A stretch of 64,000 nt of DNA from Candidatus Jettenia sp. (GTDB lineage Bacteria > Planctomycetota > Brocadiia > Brocadiales > Brocadiaceae), in assembly GCA_021650895.1 (NCBI GenBank), contig CP091278.1, positions 1,269,659 through 1,333,658 on the forward strand. Reading direction: 5' to 3'. The translations under genes were made by a program, and so were the position numbers. The notes below the pieces were generated by a model that made no database searches, had not been told where the DNA came from, and saw only the letters and a list, made by a program, of their open reading frames with translations. Shown here piece after piece: positions 19,047 to 27,857 of the stretch (positions are counted from its first letter, which is position 1; each line of letters begins with the position of its first letter).

Positions 19047-20663
19047 ATGAAAAAGATTTATTCGCCCATCATGTTATTCCCTCTGGTAATAAGCATTCTC
19101 TCAGCGGGATGCGGACTGATGGAAATGATGGAAAGAGAAACCGGTACTGTAGAAGAGCCATCTAAAATGACCAAGGAGGAGCGCAAAGCCGATAAAATAG
19201 CTGATAAACTTTGGGAAAAGATACAGAAGGAAAGCTACCGGCAGAATTGGAAGATGTGGCCAGGCAAGGAAGCTTTCTATCCAGGAAAGGAACCACATGG
19301 AACTTTATTAATTACCTATGTAAATGACATCGCTTATGATGCAATAGTAAATAAAAAGGAACGTATGCCTCCGGAAGCAATAATAATTAAAGAAAACTAT
19401 ACGCAAAACAAAGACCTTGCTTCTATCACCGCAATACAAAAGATAGAAGGTTTTAATCCTGATGCCAATGACTGGTATTGGGTCCAATTTGGACCAGGCG
19501 GTGAAGTTATGACCATTGAAGAGTATGGCCAAACTACGAGGTTAGCAGGCAAAATCGATGAATGTATCAATTGCCATAGTGAACAGAGCAGTAACGACTA
19601 CCTTTTTACAGGTTCTTCAGGAGGAACAATGTTTGAGACTAAAAAAACTAAAGCTGAGGAAACTGAAGAAGATGAGGAAGATGAAGAAGATAAGGAAGCC
19701 GAAGAAGCTCATGAAGAAGCAGCAAACGAAAAAGAAATTGCTGAAGGAATTTGGAGTAAGATACAGATTGAAAATTATCGGGAAAATTGGAAGATGTGGC
19801 CAGGAAAAGAGGCTTTTTCACCAGGAGAAGAGCCGCATGGGGCTTTATCAACCACTTACCTGAACGACACTGCTTATGATGCATTGGAAAATAAAGAGAA
19901 ACAATTGCCTCACGGGTCGATACTGGTTAAAGAAGACTACACACCAGCTAAAGAACTTACCGCTATCACGGTAATGAAAAAAATAGAAGAGTATAATCCC
20001 GAAGCAAATGATTGGTACTGGGTTCAATACAGAATGAATGGAGAAGTTGCAACAAAGAAGAAGAATGGCAAAATTATGATACTGGCCGGTAAGGTTAGCG
20101 ATTGCTCCGACTGCCATGCCAGGCGTAACAATAATGATTACATTTTTACCAGTACATTAGGTGAAGAAATACCTGAAGCTGATATTGAGGAAATAAAGGA
20201 AGAAATGCCTACCGATGAGGAAATTGCAGATAAGATCTGGAATACCATGGAGAGTGAAGATTATCAAAAAAGCTGGAAGATGTGGCCAAAGAAAGAAGCT
20301 TTTTATAAAGGGAGGGAACCCCATGGGGCTTTATTAACTACCTATGTAAACGACCCTGCTTATAAGGCAATTGTGAATAAAGAGAAACAGATGCCTGACG
20401 GCGCAATAATTATCAAGGAAAACTATACACCGAATAAAGAGCTTACCTCTATCATGGTAATGAATAAAAGGGAAAATTATGGCAGCGAGGTTAATGATTG
20501 GTATTGGGTGCAGTATGAACCTGATGGAGAAGTTATGACTATGGAAAAGGAAGATGAAACGGTAACACTCGCAGGTAAGGTAGAGGATTGTATTGACTGT
20601 CATGGTAAGAAGATTAACAATGATTACCTCTATACAAGTTCCCTCAGGGAGTTTCAAAGATAA
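19047..20663 (+). CDS. Lipoprotein with three tandem cytochrome-P460-like haem domains
   Basis: Predicted periplasmic haem lipoprotein. A signal peptide ends in a lipobox SAGC. Three homologous ~140-residue modules follow (about residues 45-190, 225-370, 385-535). Each has W-K-MWP-K-EAF-G-EPHG, a MP-(E/D)-(A/G)-II-KE-Y segment, NDWYWVQ and a terminal CxxCH: CINCHSEQ, CSDCHARR and CIDCHGKK. This order matches cytochrome P460/c'-beta proteins, where the haem is covalently bound through CxxCH and, in true P460, cross-linked to a Lys. An acidic Glu/Asp-Lys linker (~residues 195-225) separates modules 1 and 2. A strong AAGGAGG ribosome site precedes the ATG. Hydroxylamine/NO chemistry is the family precedent; activity here is inferred. 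Confidence 0.85.
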   Translation: MKKIYSPIMLFPLVISILSAGCGLMEMMERETGTVEEPSKMTKEERKADKIADKLWEKIQKESYRQNWKMWPGKEAFYPGKEPHGTLLITYVNDIAYDAIVNKKERMPPEAIIIKENYTQNKDLASITAIQKIEGFNPDANDWYWVQFGPGGEVMTIEEYGQTTRLAGKIDECINCHSEQSSNDYLFTGSSGGTMFETKKTKAEETEEDEEDEEDKEAEEAHEEAANEKEIAEGIWSKIQIENYRENWKMWPGKEAFSPGEEPHGALSTTYLNDTAYDALENKEKQLPHGSILVKEDYTPAKELTAITVMKKIEEYNPEANDWYWVQYRMNGEVATKKKNGKIMILAGKVSDCSDCHARRNNNDYIFTSTLGEEIPEADIEEIKEEMPTDEEIADKIWNTMESEDYQKSWKMWPKKEAFYKGREPHGALLTTYVNDPAYKAIVNKEKQMPDGAIIIKENYTPNKELTSIMVMNKRENYGSEVNDWYWVQYEPDGEVMTMEKEDETVTLAGKVEDCIDCHGKKINNDYLYTSSLREFQR

Positions 20664-20682
20664 AGAGAATAATCCGGTAAAT

Positions 20683-20736
20683 GTAGGGCAAGGCTTTAGC
20701 CTTGCCTCCCCACCTGAATACCTGCACCGGGATAGC
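20683..20736. repeat. REP-A repeat, partial
   Basis: Left half of the GTAGGGCAAGGC repeat plus bridge, followed by a GTAGAGACGCAAAATCTTGCG hairpin at about 20764-20790. Lies between convergent genes and may act as a shared 3' hairpin. Confidence 0.65.
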
Positions 20737-20802
20737 TTTTCAGTATCAGATGGACACAAACCTGTAGAGACGCAAAATCTTGCGTCTCCCCGTGTCCCCT
20801 TT

Positions 20803-21156
20803 TCACGCCCCCCATCCAAAATGACTTACGATAACACTCGTAATCCATGAAAAAACCATATAGGTTATCACACCAATAGCAACTGATTTCACAAATCCTA
20901 ACCGGGGCAATAAAAAGATAATACACAGCACATAGATAATCCATGATGGCGTCATCAAAAGGAGACCCTTTGCATAATGTATTGTAGCAGCCTGCCCACC
21001 TCTGTTATAGATTAGGACAGAGGTCAGCAAGGTAATGGCAGGAAAGATCGCCATAAAAGAAGCAAGCAGGCCCCTTCCCTGCGAGCCAATAAATGTCGCT
21101 ATGCTCACAATAGTGCCCCCAAGGATAAAATAGAGTATAAAAATTTTTAGCTGCAT
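20803..21156 (-). CDS. Small four-helix membrane protein, DUF3147/GlpM-like
   Basis: 117 residues with four predicted membrane segments (about 5-22, 32-50, 62-85, 90-112). The N-terminal YFILGGTIVSIATFIGSQGRGLLASFMAIFP pattern resembles DUF3147/GlpM-type proteins, function unknown. Its ATG shares one base with the stop of the metallophosphoesterase (TAATG), so the two are translationally coupled. It ends before a repeat-rich convergent gap. Confidence 0.7.
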   Translation of the reverse strand: MQLKIFILYFILGGTIVSIATFIGSQGRGLLASFMAIFPAITLLTSVLIYNRGGQAATIHYAKGLLLMTPSWIIYVLCIIFLLPRLGFVKSVAIGVITYMVFSWITSVIVSHFGWGA

Positions 21157-22391
21157 TATTTTTGCCAGTGTAACGTAAAATCATCAATTAATTCCAGACG
21201 TTCCTTCACAAATTGCCTTTCAAAGGCACTGTCATCCGGTAATCCCTTCGCTAAATCGTACCGCAGACCAAATACTTTACCCTGCAAAATTACCTTATTG
21301 TTATTATCGGTGCGTACCATAATGTCTATGAAGTGATAAGCCGTTATAAATTCTACACACTGAAAACCATCGAGAGGAATTTGAGAAGCATTACATTCAC
21401 CCATACCTGCCAGAGGAGCGCCGCCGCCACCTGAAATAATATATACAGGCAATTGCACGCCACCTGTTGTATGTATCCTGCAGATTCGCTGGTAATTATG
21501 CTCATGGCCATTGATAATCAGGAGTATGTTATTTGCGCTATCATTAAAAAACCTTACATACCGGTCCCGAAATCTTGATGCTCTGGATTCTTTGTCTATC
21601 AGGTCTGCACAGCCATGAATCCCAAGAGAATATGGCGGATAGTGTTCGAGAATAATTTTAGGACCGCTAAATTGCTTTAATTCATTCAGAAACCATTGGA
21701 ATTGTTCTTCATCATCAGGTAATGAGGAGTTTAAGATAAGAAATTTTATCTCCAATCCATTGGTCTCCCTGATGAAGGAATACCATGATTGATCCTCCGC
21801 CGTACCCTTCAACACCTCTTTTAAGTAAGAGCTATAGGAAGGATGTAATTTATCTCTGATTTCTTCACATAAGACCTCACGGCTCCTCGTCTTTATCCTT
21901 GATTCTACAAGAGAATTGATCTCTTCGAGTAATCTCTTCCATACCTTTTCCAGAGTACCGTCATCCGAAGGATCCGAAGACAGTGAATCTGATTCCTCCT
22001 TTGGTTTATCTGCTATGCCCATTTTTCTTAGCATTTCCTTCACCAGCTCATCTACCCTCTCACTGAACATGAGCTCATGATTACCAATAGCAGGATACAA
22101 CGGGATCGTGGTATCTCCTGTATAATTATTGGTAATTACTTCTAAAAATTTTTCAAACTCATTGTAATAAACCATATCTCCGGAGAACAAAATAAAATCA
22201 GGGTCCATGCTGCGTATCGTCTTTGCTATCGTATTATGTTTTACTTGAGGTTTTCCGATTGCCTTAATTTCTCCACGGGTATCTCCATATGCAATGAAAT
22301 GCAGCGTTTTAGCATAAAGACCCTGGGAAAAAATGCAAAAAAGAAGGAGAAAATTAATAATGAGGAATGTTACGTGGGTTTGTTTACGCAT
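21156..22391 (-). CDS. Secreted calcineurin-like metallophosphoesterase
   Basis: Exported phosphoesterase with a two-metal site. From the ATG at 22391 it begins MRKQTHV with a hydrophobic signal sequence ending SQGLYAK. Motifs in order: YGDTRG (metal ligand Asp), LFSGDMVYYNE, AIGNHEL (the GNHE catalytic signature), EHYPPYS and INGHEHNYQRI, with ISGGGGAPL as a late active-site loop; this resembles purple-acid-phosphatase-like periplasmic enzymes. A ~90-residue insertion (roughly residues 115-210) separates GNHE from the later motifs. I rejected the longer start at 22511 because that region encodes a TPR in another frame. Substrate unknown. Confidence 0.88.
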   Translation of the reverse strand: MRKQTHVTFLIINFLLLFCIFSQGLYAKTLHFIAYGDTRGEIKAIGKPQVKHNTIAKTIRSMDPDFILFSGDMVYYNEFEKFLEVITNNYTGDTTIPLYPAIGNHELMFSERVDELVKEMLRKMGIADKPKEESDSLSSDPSDDGTLEKVWKRLLEEINSLVESRIKTRSREVLCEEIRDKLHPSYSSYLKEVLKGTAEDQSWYSFIRETNGLEIKFLILNSSLPDDEEQFQWFLNELKQFSGPKIILEHYPPYSLGIHGCADLIDKESRASRFRDRYVRFFNDSANNILLIINGHEHNYQRICRIHTTGGVQLPVYIISGGGGAPLAGMGECNASQIPLDGFQCVEFITAYHFIDIMVRTDNNNKVILQGKVFGLRYDLAKGLPDDSAFERQFVKERLELIDDFTLHWQK

Positions 22392-22548
22392 TATAATACC
22401 CCTTATCAAATGCCAGGTTAAATTCCACGGCTTTTTCAAAAGCCGCGGCAGCATCGTTGTATTGCTTCTTTTTATAACAGGCAATCCCCAAATTATAGCA
22501 TGCTTCGACATACTGTTTAGCCTTGCCAGGCAAACCTAAAGATTTGCC
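22384..22548 (-). pseudogene. C-terminal remnant of a TPR protein
   Basis: A frame without a start codon encodes about 54 residues resembling a tetratricopeptide repeat (EACYNLGIACYKKKQYNDA then AFEKAVEFN). Its upstream boundary is a stop inside a GTAGGGCAA-type palindromic repeat, suggesting that repeat insertion or deletion removed the rest of the gene. Its stop overlaps the phosphoesterase ATG by 8 nt, as in a coupled operon, so it was probably an upstream partner of that gene. Confidence 0.6.
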
Positions 22549-22701
22549 CTACGGTGAAATTCCTATACATTTAAGCCTTAAACAGTTTGACTGATTCAAT
22601 CGTCTTTAGCTGAACTAAAACATTCTACCACGCTATTACATGAACCTAAAGAGATATTTTTTCCCATGCTGTGATTTTGATTTAACTTATGAAAAAACCG
22701 T

Positions 22702-22764
22702 ATAAAAAGAAAAGCCTTACCGGGGATATCGGTAAAATATCCCGTCAGTAAGGCTATTTCTTTT
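22702..22764 (-). terminator. Strong intrinsic terminator (both orientations T-rich)
   Basis: Two-part stem: GCCTTAC pairs with GTAAGGC and inside it GGGATAT pairs with ATATCCC. On the minus strand it is followed by TTTTCTTTTT. Sits ~95 bp downstream of the small Cys-rich gene. Confidence 0.7.
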
Positions 22765-22857
22765 TGCTGAAAGATTCTTTTCGGTCTCTTAAAGACTTTT
22801 TTTATGATCAGAGAAAACGACAAAGCCTCTCAGCCTTGTTAAAACTTTTCTTATTCC

Positions 22858-23049
22858 CTACTTCCTCTGTCCCCCGTGGCATTGACATGGACAATCCGGC
22901 ACTATTTTCGATGGTACATGATTACATTTATCGCATACCTTTTCCTTTTCCTCTGCAAGAGCGGTATTAATAAAAGTAGTATTTACCATACCAATACCAG
23001 AAATCAACGCCCCTGCAACAGCAATACTAAGACAAAATTTCTTTAGCAT
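22858..23049 (-). CDS. Small secreted Cys-rich protein
   Basis: 63 residues with a clear signal peptide (MLKKFCLSIAVAGAL..., probable cleavage after TALA) and a ~30-residue mature part containing CDKC and CPCQCH, five Cys and two His that could bind a metal or Fe-S cluster. A strong ribosome site (GAGGAGG) 12-15 nt upstream and a terminator downstream argue that it is a real, independently expressed gene. I do not recognise the family. Confidence 0.7.
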   Translation of the reverse strand: MLKKFCLSIAVAGALISGIGMVNTTFINTALAEEKEKVCDKCNHVPSKIVPDCPCQCHGGQRK

Positions 23050-23729
23050 CTCTTATTCCTCCTCACATGAAGAAGCTTAAGCCAGCCTACCAGGAACATT
23101 CCCGATAAAGATACAGGCTTGATTCGTTACTATTTTAGCAATACGCTTGCCAAAGAATTTTTGTATACAAATTCCTTATATAGTACATCCAATAATCATA
23201 ATGAATATAAAAAACTATAACTTATGACAAAAGGTATCATCTCCTTAATCCTATTTACTTTCCGTTTTCAGAAGAGATTATCTTTCCTGATATGTATAAG
23301 TATCCATACAATCATTCAATGTTATTCTTAAATAATACCGATATAAACCTTTATACAATATTTTATGCGACCACAAAAACATACACAAAGTAAGTAATTC
23401 CATACACCTTGTCCTGCTGGATAAAGGTACACGATACCCAGGTTTATCCAAAGCAATATTTACCTAAGAAGGTATACCCACTTCAAGAACAGCAAAACGA
23501 TTGCCCCCGGCTGCCTTTTATAACGGTATATATTTTGCTCGTCTCATACCTATCTTCATGAGATCTTATATAGCATCAAATAGATGAAACCGGACGGAAC
23601 ATAATGAAACCAAATAAAATGAGTCATGGTTTGATTGTGCTATCACGGATAAACAAGTTTGTCCGTACCACCCTATCAAAAATACGTTCGGTTTCATATC
23701 TTTACTATAAATAAGGAGTTTGAAAGATT
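23050..23729. other. 680-bp intergenic region
   Basis: AT-rich divergent promoter region between the small Cys-rich gene and the SBBP gene. Near 23580-23700 is a ~120 bp inverted-repeat block with GATGAAACCGGACG / CGTTCGGTTTCAT arms enclosing a degenerate ACGGATAAACAAGTTTGTCCGT hairpin. No gene recognised. Confidence 0.5.
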
Positions 23730-26525
23730 ATGAGAAATAGATTACATGGATGTGTTTTTCGGCTCTTTTTATCCATAGCAGCTTTATGCTTATTTTCCGG
23801 GGTATCGATTATTAATTCATCTGCCTTCGGCTCATCTTTAACATCAGCCAATCAAAGTAACAGATATGCTTCTGTGGATGATGCGGCGAAGGTAAAGCCA
23901 GAGGAAGATCATGGTAAACTACCCTTCTGTTTTATTCAGAACAAGGGACAAGTGAATGGGAGTATAAAATTTTATGAAAAGCAAAAAGGGTATAGTATCT
24001 TTTTTACGAAAAGGGGAATTTATGTATCATTCGCAAGCAATCATCGGTTAAGGAATGGGAGACAGGAAACAGAAGGCAGGAGACAAACATTAGGCAGGAG
24101 CCATCTCCTGAAGACGACAGGTAGTGGAGAATCCCATGATGAAAATCCCTCTGTATCCACCAAATCCCCCTTTTTTAATAAACCCACTCACACCCCCTTT
24201 TCTAACAAAACCCCTTACTCCCTCTTTTCTAACAAATCCTCTCACTCCCCCTTTTCTAAAACATTCACACATTTTTCCCCCTTTTCTAAAGGGGGACCAA
24301 GGGGGATTACACAAGGCAATATTCCACAAAACTCCCAGGAAGAAGCCCAAGCAAACAATCCCTGCTTAAAGACAGAAACTATTAAACTCATGCCCCTTGG
24401 CGCCAATAAACACCTTGAGATTATCCCGGAATGTTTACAAGAGGCAAAGGTCAATTATCTTATCGGCACAGACCCGGAAGACTGGAAAACAAATATTCCC
24501 ACCTATCAGGCGATAGTCTACAAAGACATGTATCAGGATATTGATATGAGATTTTACGGGAATAACCACCAGTTGGAGTACGATATCATCATCAAGCCTG
24601 GTGCAAATCCATCACGGATAAAATTTGCTTACAGAGGTATAGAGAATTTAAGGATTAACAAGGAAGGAGACCTGGAGATATACCTTAAAAACGGCAAGAT
24701 AGCACAAAAAAAGCCATATATATATCAGGAAATCAATGGGAAGAGAGTAGAGGTGAAAGGAGGGTTTGCGATTTCAGGCTTAGCGTTTGGAGTTCAAAAC
24801 ACGAGACATACCATACGAGATACGAAACACGAGACACAAAATACGAGGCACTTCGTCTATGGTTTCCGGGTCGCATCCTATGATAAAAGATATCCACTCA
24901 CTATAGACCCTGCCCTCGTATATTCTACCTATCTTGGAGGGAACAATTCCGATGAAGGGTACAAAATCGCCGTAGATTCCCTTGGGAATGCGTATATTAC
25001 CGGAGAGACACGCTCTGATAACTTTCCTGCAATCTCTGCTCTTTATAAAAACAAGATAGGGGATGCACGGTTTTCCGATGTCTTTATCACAAAGCTCAAT
25101 GCCTCAGGCACTCGTATTGTATACTCTACCTATCTGGGAGGAAATGGTGATGATATAGGTAATGGAATCGCTGTGGACTCATCGGGAAATGTCTCTATTA
25201 CCGGATTTACTAATTCAACAAACTTTCCAACCGTCATGGCTCTGTATAAAAATAAAGAAGGGGAATCTGATGCCTTTATTGCAAAGATAAATACCTCGGG
25301 CGATAATCTTGTATACTCTACCTATCTGGGAGGAAGCAGCTCTGACTGGGGACGTGGAATTGCCGTGGATACCTTTGGAAATGCATATGTCACCGGATGG
25401 ACATATTCAAATAACTTTCCAACCGTTTCCACTATCATGGGAAGTAAAGCAGCTGGATACCAGGATGCCTTTATCACAAAAATAAACCCCTCAGGCAGTG
25501 AACTTATGTACTCCCTGTATCTGGGTGGAAATAATTACGATACCGGCAACGGGATTGCCGTGGATACCTTCGGAAATGCATACGTCACCGGGTATACCAA
25601 TTCAACGAACTTTCCCCTAGTCTCCGCTATCCATAAAAGCTACGCAGGGGGATATCACGATGCCTTTATCACAAAGATAAATCCCTCAGGCAATAAACTG
25701 GTATATTCTACCTATCTGGGGGGAAGTGGTGATGATATAGGTTATGAAATCGCTGTAGACATATCCGGAAATGCCTATATCACCGGACTAACATGGTCAA
25801 ACAATTTCCCAACGACTTCGCCTCTCTATAAAAAAATTGCAGGAAATAATGATGCCTTTATCACCAAGCTCAACACCGCAGGCAGCGTTATATACTCTAC
25901 CTATCTGGGAGGAAGTATGTATGAGAGCGGCCATGGGATTGCTGCCGATATCTCCGGGAATGCATATATCACCGGAGTAACCCGTTCCGATGATTTTCCG
26001 GTAACCTCTGCTCTCTATGAAAGGAGTGCAGAAAATAACGATGCCTTCATCGTAAAACTCAATGCCGCAGGAAATAAACTCTTATACTCTCTGTACCTTG
26101 GAGGAGACAATGAGGATGCTGGTTACGGAGTTGCTGTAGATACCGAAGGAAATACCTATGTCGCCGGAAGAACAGAATCAGATAATTTTCCGGTAATCTC
26201 TGCAGTCTATGGGAATAAAACAGGGGATCATGATATCTTCATCACAAAAATTGCCCTGATGAAAGGCAAGATATATGGGTATGTGGCAGATAGTGAAAAT
26301 AGCCCTGTTGGATATGCAAGCATAGTCCTTAAAGGGACAAAAGCTATGTCCAGGTTTATACTCTCCGATGAAAATGGCTCTTTTCAGTTTCGTGATTTAG
26401 ATGCAGATATGTATACTATTTCTGCAATGAAAAAGGGTTATGAGGAAGCCAGGAAGAAAGTAGGAATTGAAGAGGATAAAGTAAAAGTGATTATGCTAAG
26501 AATGAAGAAAAAACAGCAATCGTAA
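23730..26525 (+). CDS. Secreted SBBP beta-propeller repeat protein, repeat-invaded
   Basis: Exported 931-residue protein. Signal peptide at residues 1-35. A DUF7948-like N-terminal module (PFCFIQNKGQVNG ... YGFRVASYDKRYPLTIDPAL) is followed by seven SBBP repeats of ~55-60 residues, each with YSTYLGG, (I/V)AVD-GN-Y-TG and NFP motifs. A C-terminal carboxypeptidase-regulatory-like beta-sandwich begins about residue 848 (GKIYGYVADSENSPVGYAS). The N-module is interrupted in frame by ~60 residues from about 136 encoded by CCCCCTTTTCTAA tandem/palindromic repeats (24140-24310), and again near residues 353-370 by an ACGAGACA-type repeat. An adhesive or cell-surface role is inferred. Confidence 0.83.
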   Translation: MRNRLHGCVFRLFLSIAALCLFSGVSIINSSAFGSSLTSANQSNRYASVDDAAKVKPEEDHGKLPFCFIQNKGQVNGSIKFYEKQKGYSIFFTKRGIYVSFASNHRLRNGRQETEGRRQTLGRSHLLKTTGSGESHDENPSVSTKSPFFNKPTHTPFSNKTPYSLFSNKSSHSPFSKTFTHFSPFSKGGPRGITQGNIPQNSQEEAQANNPCLKTETIKLMPLGANKHLEIIPECLQEAKVNYLIGTDPEDWKTNIPTYQAIVYKDMYQDIDMRFYGNNHQLEYDIIIKPGANPSRIKFAYRGIENLRINKEGDLEIYLKNGKIAQKKPYIYQEINGKRVEVKGGFAISGLAFGVQNTRHTIRDTKHETQNTRHFVYGFRVASYDKRYPLTIDPALVYSTYLGGNNSDEGYKIAVDSLGNAYITGETRSDNFPAISALYKNKIGDARFSDVFITKLNASGTRIVYSTYLGGNGDDIGNGIAVDSSGNVSITGFTNSTNFPTVMALYKNKEGESDAFIAKINTSGDNLVYSTYLGGSSSDWGRGIAVDTFGNAYVTGWTYSNNFPTVSTIMGSKAAGYQDAFITKINPSGSELMYSLYLGGNNYDTGNGIAVDTFGNAYVTGYTNSTNFPLVSAIHKSYAGGYHDAFITKINPSGNKLVYSTYLGGSGDDIGYEIAVDISGNAYITGLTWSNNFPTTSPLYKKIAGNNDAFITKLNTAGSVIYSTYLGGSMYESGHGIAADISGNAYITGVTRSDDFPVTSALYERSAENNDAFIVKLNAAGNKLLYSLYLGGDNEDAGYGVAVDTEGNTYVAGRTESDNFPVISAVYGNKTGDHDIFITKIALMKGKIYGYVADSENSPVGYASIVLKGTKAMSRFILSDENGSFQFRDLDADMYTISAMKKGYEEARKKVGIEEDKVKVIMLRMKKKQQS
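24152..24308. repeat. In-frame array of CCCCCTTTTCTAA repeats inside the SBBP gene
   Basis: Four to five ~29-bp units of the type CCCCCTTTTCTAACAAAnCC end in a full CCCCCTTTTCTAAAGGGGG palindrome and AAGGGGGATT. They are translated as repeated Pro-Phe-(Ser/Leu)-(Asn/Ser)-Lys. Same family as the intergenic repeats. Confidence 0.8.
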
Positions 26526-26545
26526 GTTTTTTGGAGAAGAGAAGC

Positions 26546-27325
26546 ATGCGTGCAATTTGGACGGGAATCATGAGTTTTGGACTTGTCAATATTCCCATTC
26601 GGCTTTACAGCGCTACAGGAGAAAGAAGGCTTAAGTTTCATTACCTTCATAAAAAAGATCTGTCACCCATCAGACATGCCCGTATTTGCCGGGAAGACGG
26701 ACAAGAGGTCCCCTATGAGGATATTGTAAGAGGCTATGAATATCAAAAAGGTGATTATATTATCTTAACAGATGAGGATTTTAAGAAAGCAAGCCTCCGA
26801 AAAACAGGGACTATTGATATTATAGAATTTGCAAAAGAGGAAGAAATTGATAGTAAGTATTTCGAGAAACCGTATTACCTGGAACCAGACCGTGGAGCAG
26901 AGAAAGCTTATGCGTTGCTTCGTGAAGCCTTACAACATTCTAAAAAAGTAGGGATAGCCAGGTTTATTCTGAAAAATCGGGAACATCTCGGCATTATCAA
27001 ACCTGAGGGAGATGTGATAGTTCTTAACCAGCTCAGATTTAAAAACGAGCTACACGATGCCGGAGATCTGAAACTACCTCCTTCTAAAGCTGGGAAAAAT
27101 AAAGAAATAGAATTGGCGCTTGCATTTATTGATCAGCTTACAGAACCATTTAAACCGGAAAAGTACCACGATACCTACAGCGAGGAACTCGAAGAGGTCA
27201 TTGCAGAGCGGATACATGGCAAGACCCCTGCTCCGGAAAAAGAAAAACCGGTACCAACACCTGCCACCGATTTGATGTCTATCCTGCGGGAGAGTCTGAA
27301 GCGAGCCAGGCAAAGGGCATCATAA
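26546..27325 (+). CDS. ku: Ku, non-homologous end-joining DNA-end-binding protein
   Basis: Bacterial Ku homodimer subunit that encircles broken DNA ends and recruits ligase D. The family core is clear: MRAIWTGIMSFGLVNIPIRLY, then LHKKDLSPIRHARIC, EVPYEDIVRGYEY, IDIIEFAKEEEID, YFEKPYYLEPD, and GIARFILKNREHLGII. A Lys/Arg/Pro-rich C-terminal tail (KTPAPEKEKPVPTPATDL...) extends past the core, as in other bacterial Ku proteins. ATG at 26546 has GGAG 12 nt upstream. No ligD lies nearby in the window. Confidence 0.95.
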   Translation: MRAIWTGIMSFGLVNIPIRLYSATGERRLKFHYLHKKDLSPIRHARICREDGQEVPYEDIVRGYEYQKGDYIILTDEDFKKASLRKTGTIDIIEFAKEEEIDSKYFEKPYYLEPDRGAEKAYALLREALQHSKKVGIARFILKNREHLGIIKPEGDVIVLNQLRFKNELHDAGDLKLPPSKAGKNKEIELALAFIDQLTEPFKPEKYHDTYSEELEEVIAERIHGKTPAPEKEKPVPTPATDLMSILRESLKRARQRAS

Positions 27326-27626
27326 AGATTATCGTATTACGGGAAAAGATCGCCTCGGACTAAACAGCATTGCAATGATTACTTTCCCTATTGGGACTAT
27401 CCAAATCGGAAAGAAAGGAAACGTGTTTTTTGTCATTCCCCTGTTTTACTTGTCATTCCCGAATGTCTTTATCGGGAATCCAGTGCCTTTTCCTTGCGGG
27501 TTCAATTTTGTAAATTAAACCCCTATATTTTGCATGGCCGATAGCTCATAGCGTTTTCATGGTTAAACACATAGGGAAATATTCCAAATTGAGGGTTCAG
27601 GTTATAAACCTGAACCCGCCCAGGGG
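27326..27626. other. Short non-coding gap with hairpins
   Basis: Contains a CATTCCCGAATGTCTTTATCGGG-type repeat around 27450 and a GGGTTCAGGTTATAAACCTGAACCC hairpin at about 27592-27618. No gene seen. Confidence 0.45.
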
Positions 27627-27832
27627 ATTTGGAACTCTCTTATTCTTCGTGTACTTCGTGTTCTTTGTGGTATTTAAAGATGTGGGTAAGGACAAGTTTT
27701 CTAAAGGGGGATCAAGGGGGATTACTTCTTCTTTGCTTTGCTCTGGGCTTTGGCTTGCTCACAATAATTGTGAAAAGATAATCTTTTTGGACAACTCCCG
27801 AGTCAGGTTTGCACCTTATTTTGAGTAATTAC
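27627..27832. repeat. Truncated hairpin element (copy E) with GTAATTACTC end
   Basis: 27627-27722 is the right third of the hairpin element (TTGGAACTCTCTTATTCTTCG to GGGGGATT). It continues into a ~110 bp segment ending TATTTTGAGTAATTAC that matches the left end of the 10520 composite in reverse. The left part is missing. Confidence 0.7.
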
Positions 27833-27857
27833 ATGATTATAACCCACACCTTCAGGT

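Noticed and set aside
22391-22511. Longer N-terminus for the metallophosphoesterase
   Set aside because: This stretch codes for a TPR in another frame, and the ATG at 22391 begins a proper signal peptide.
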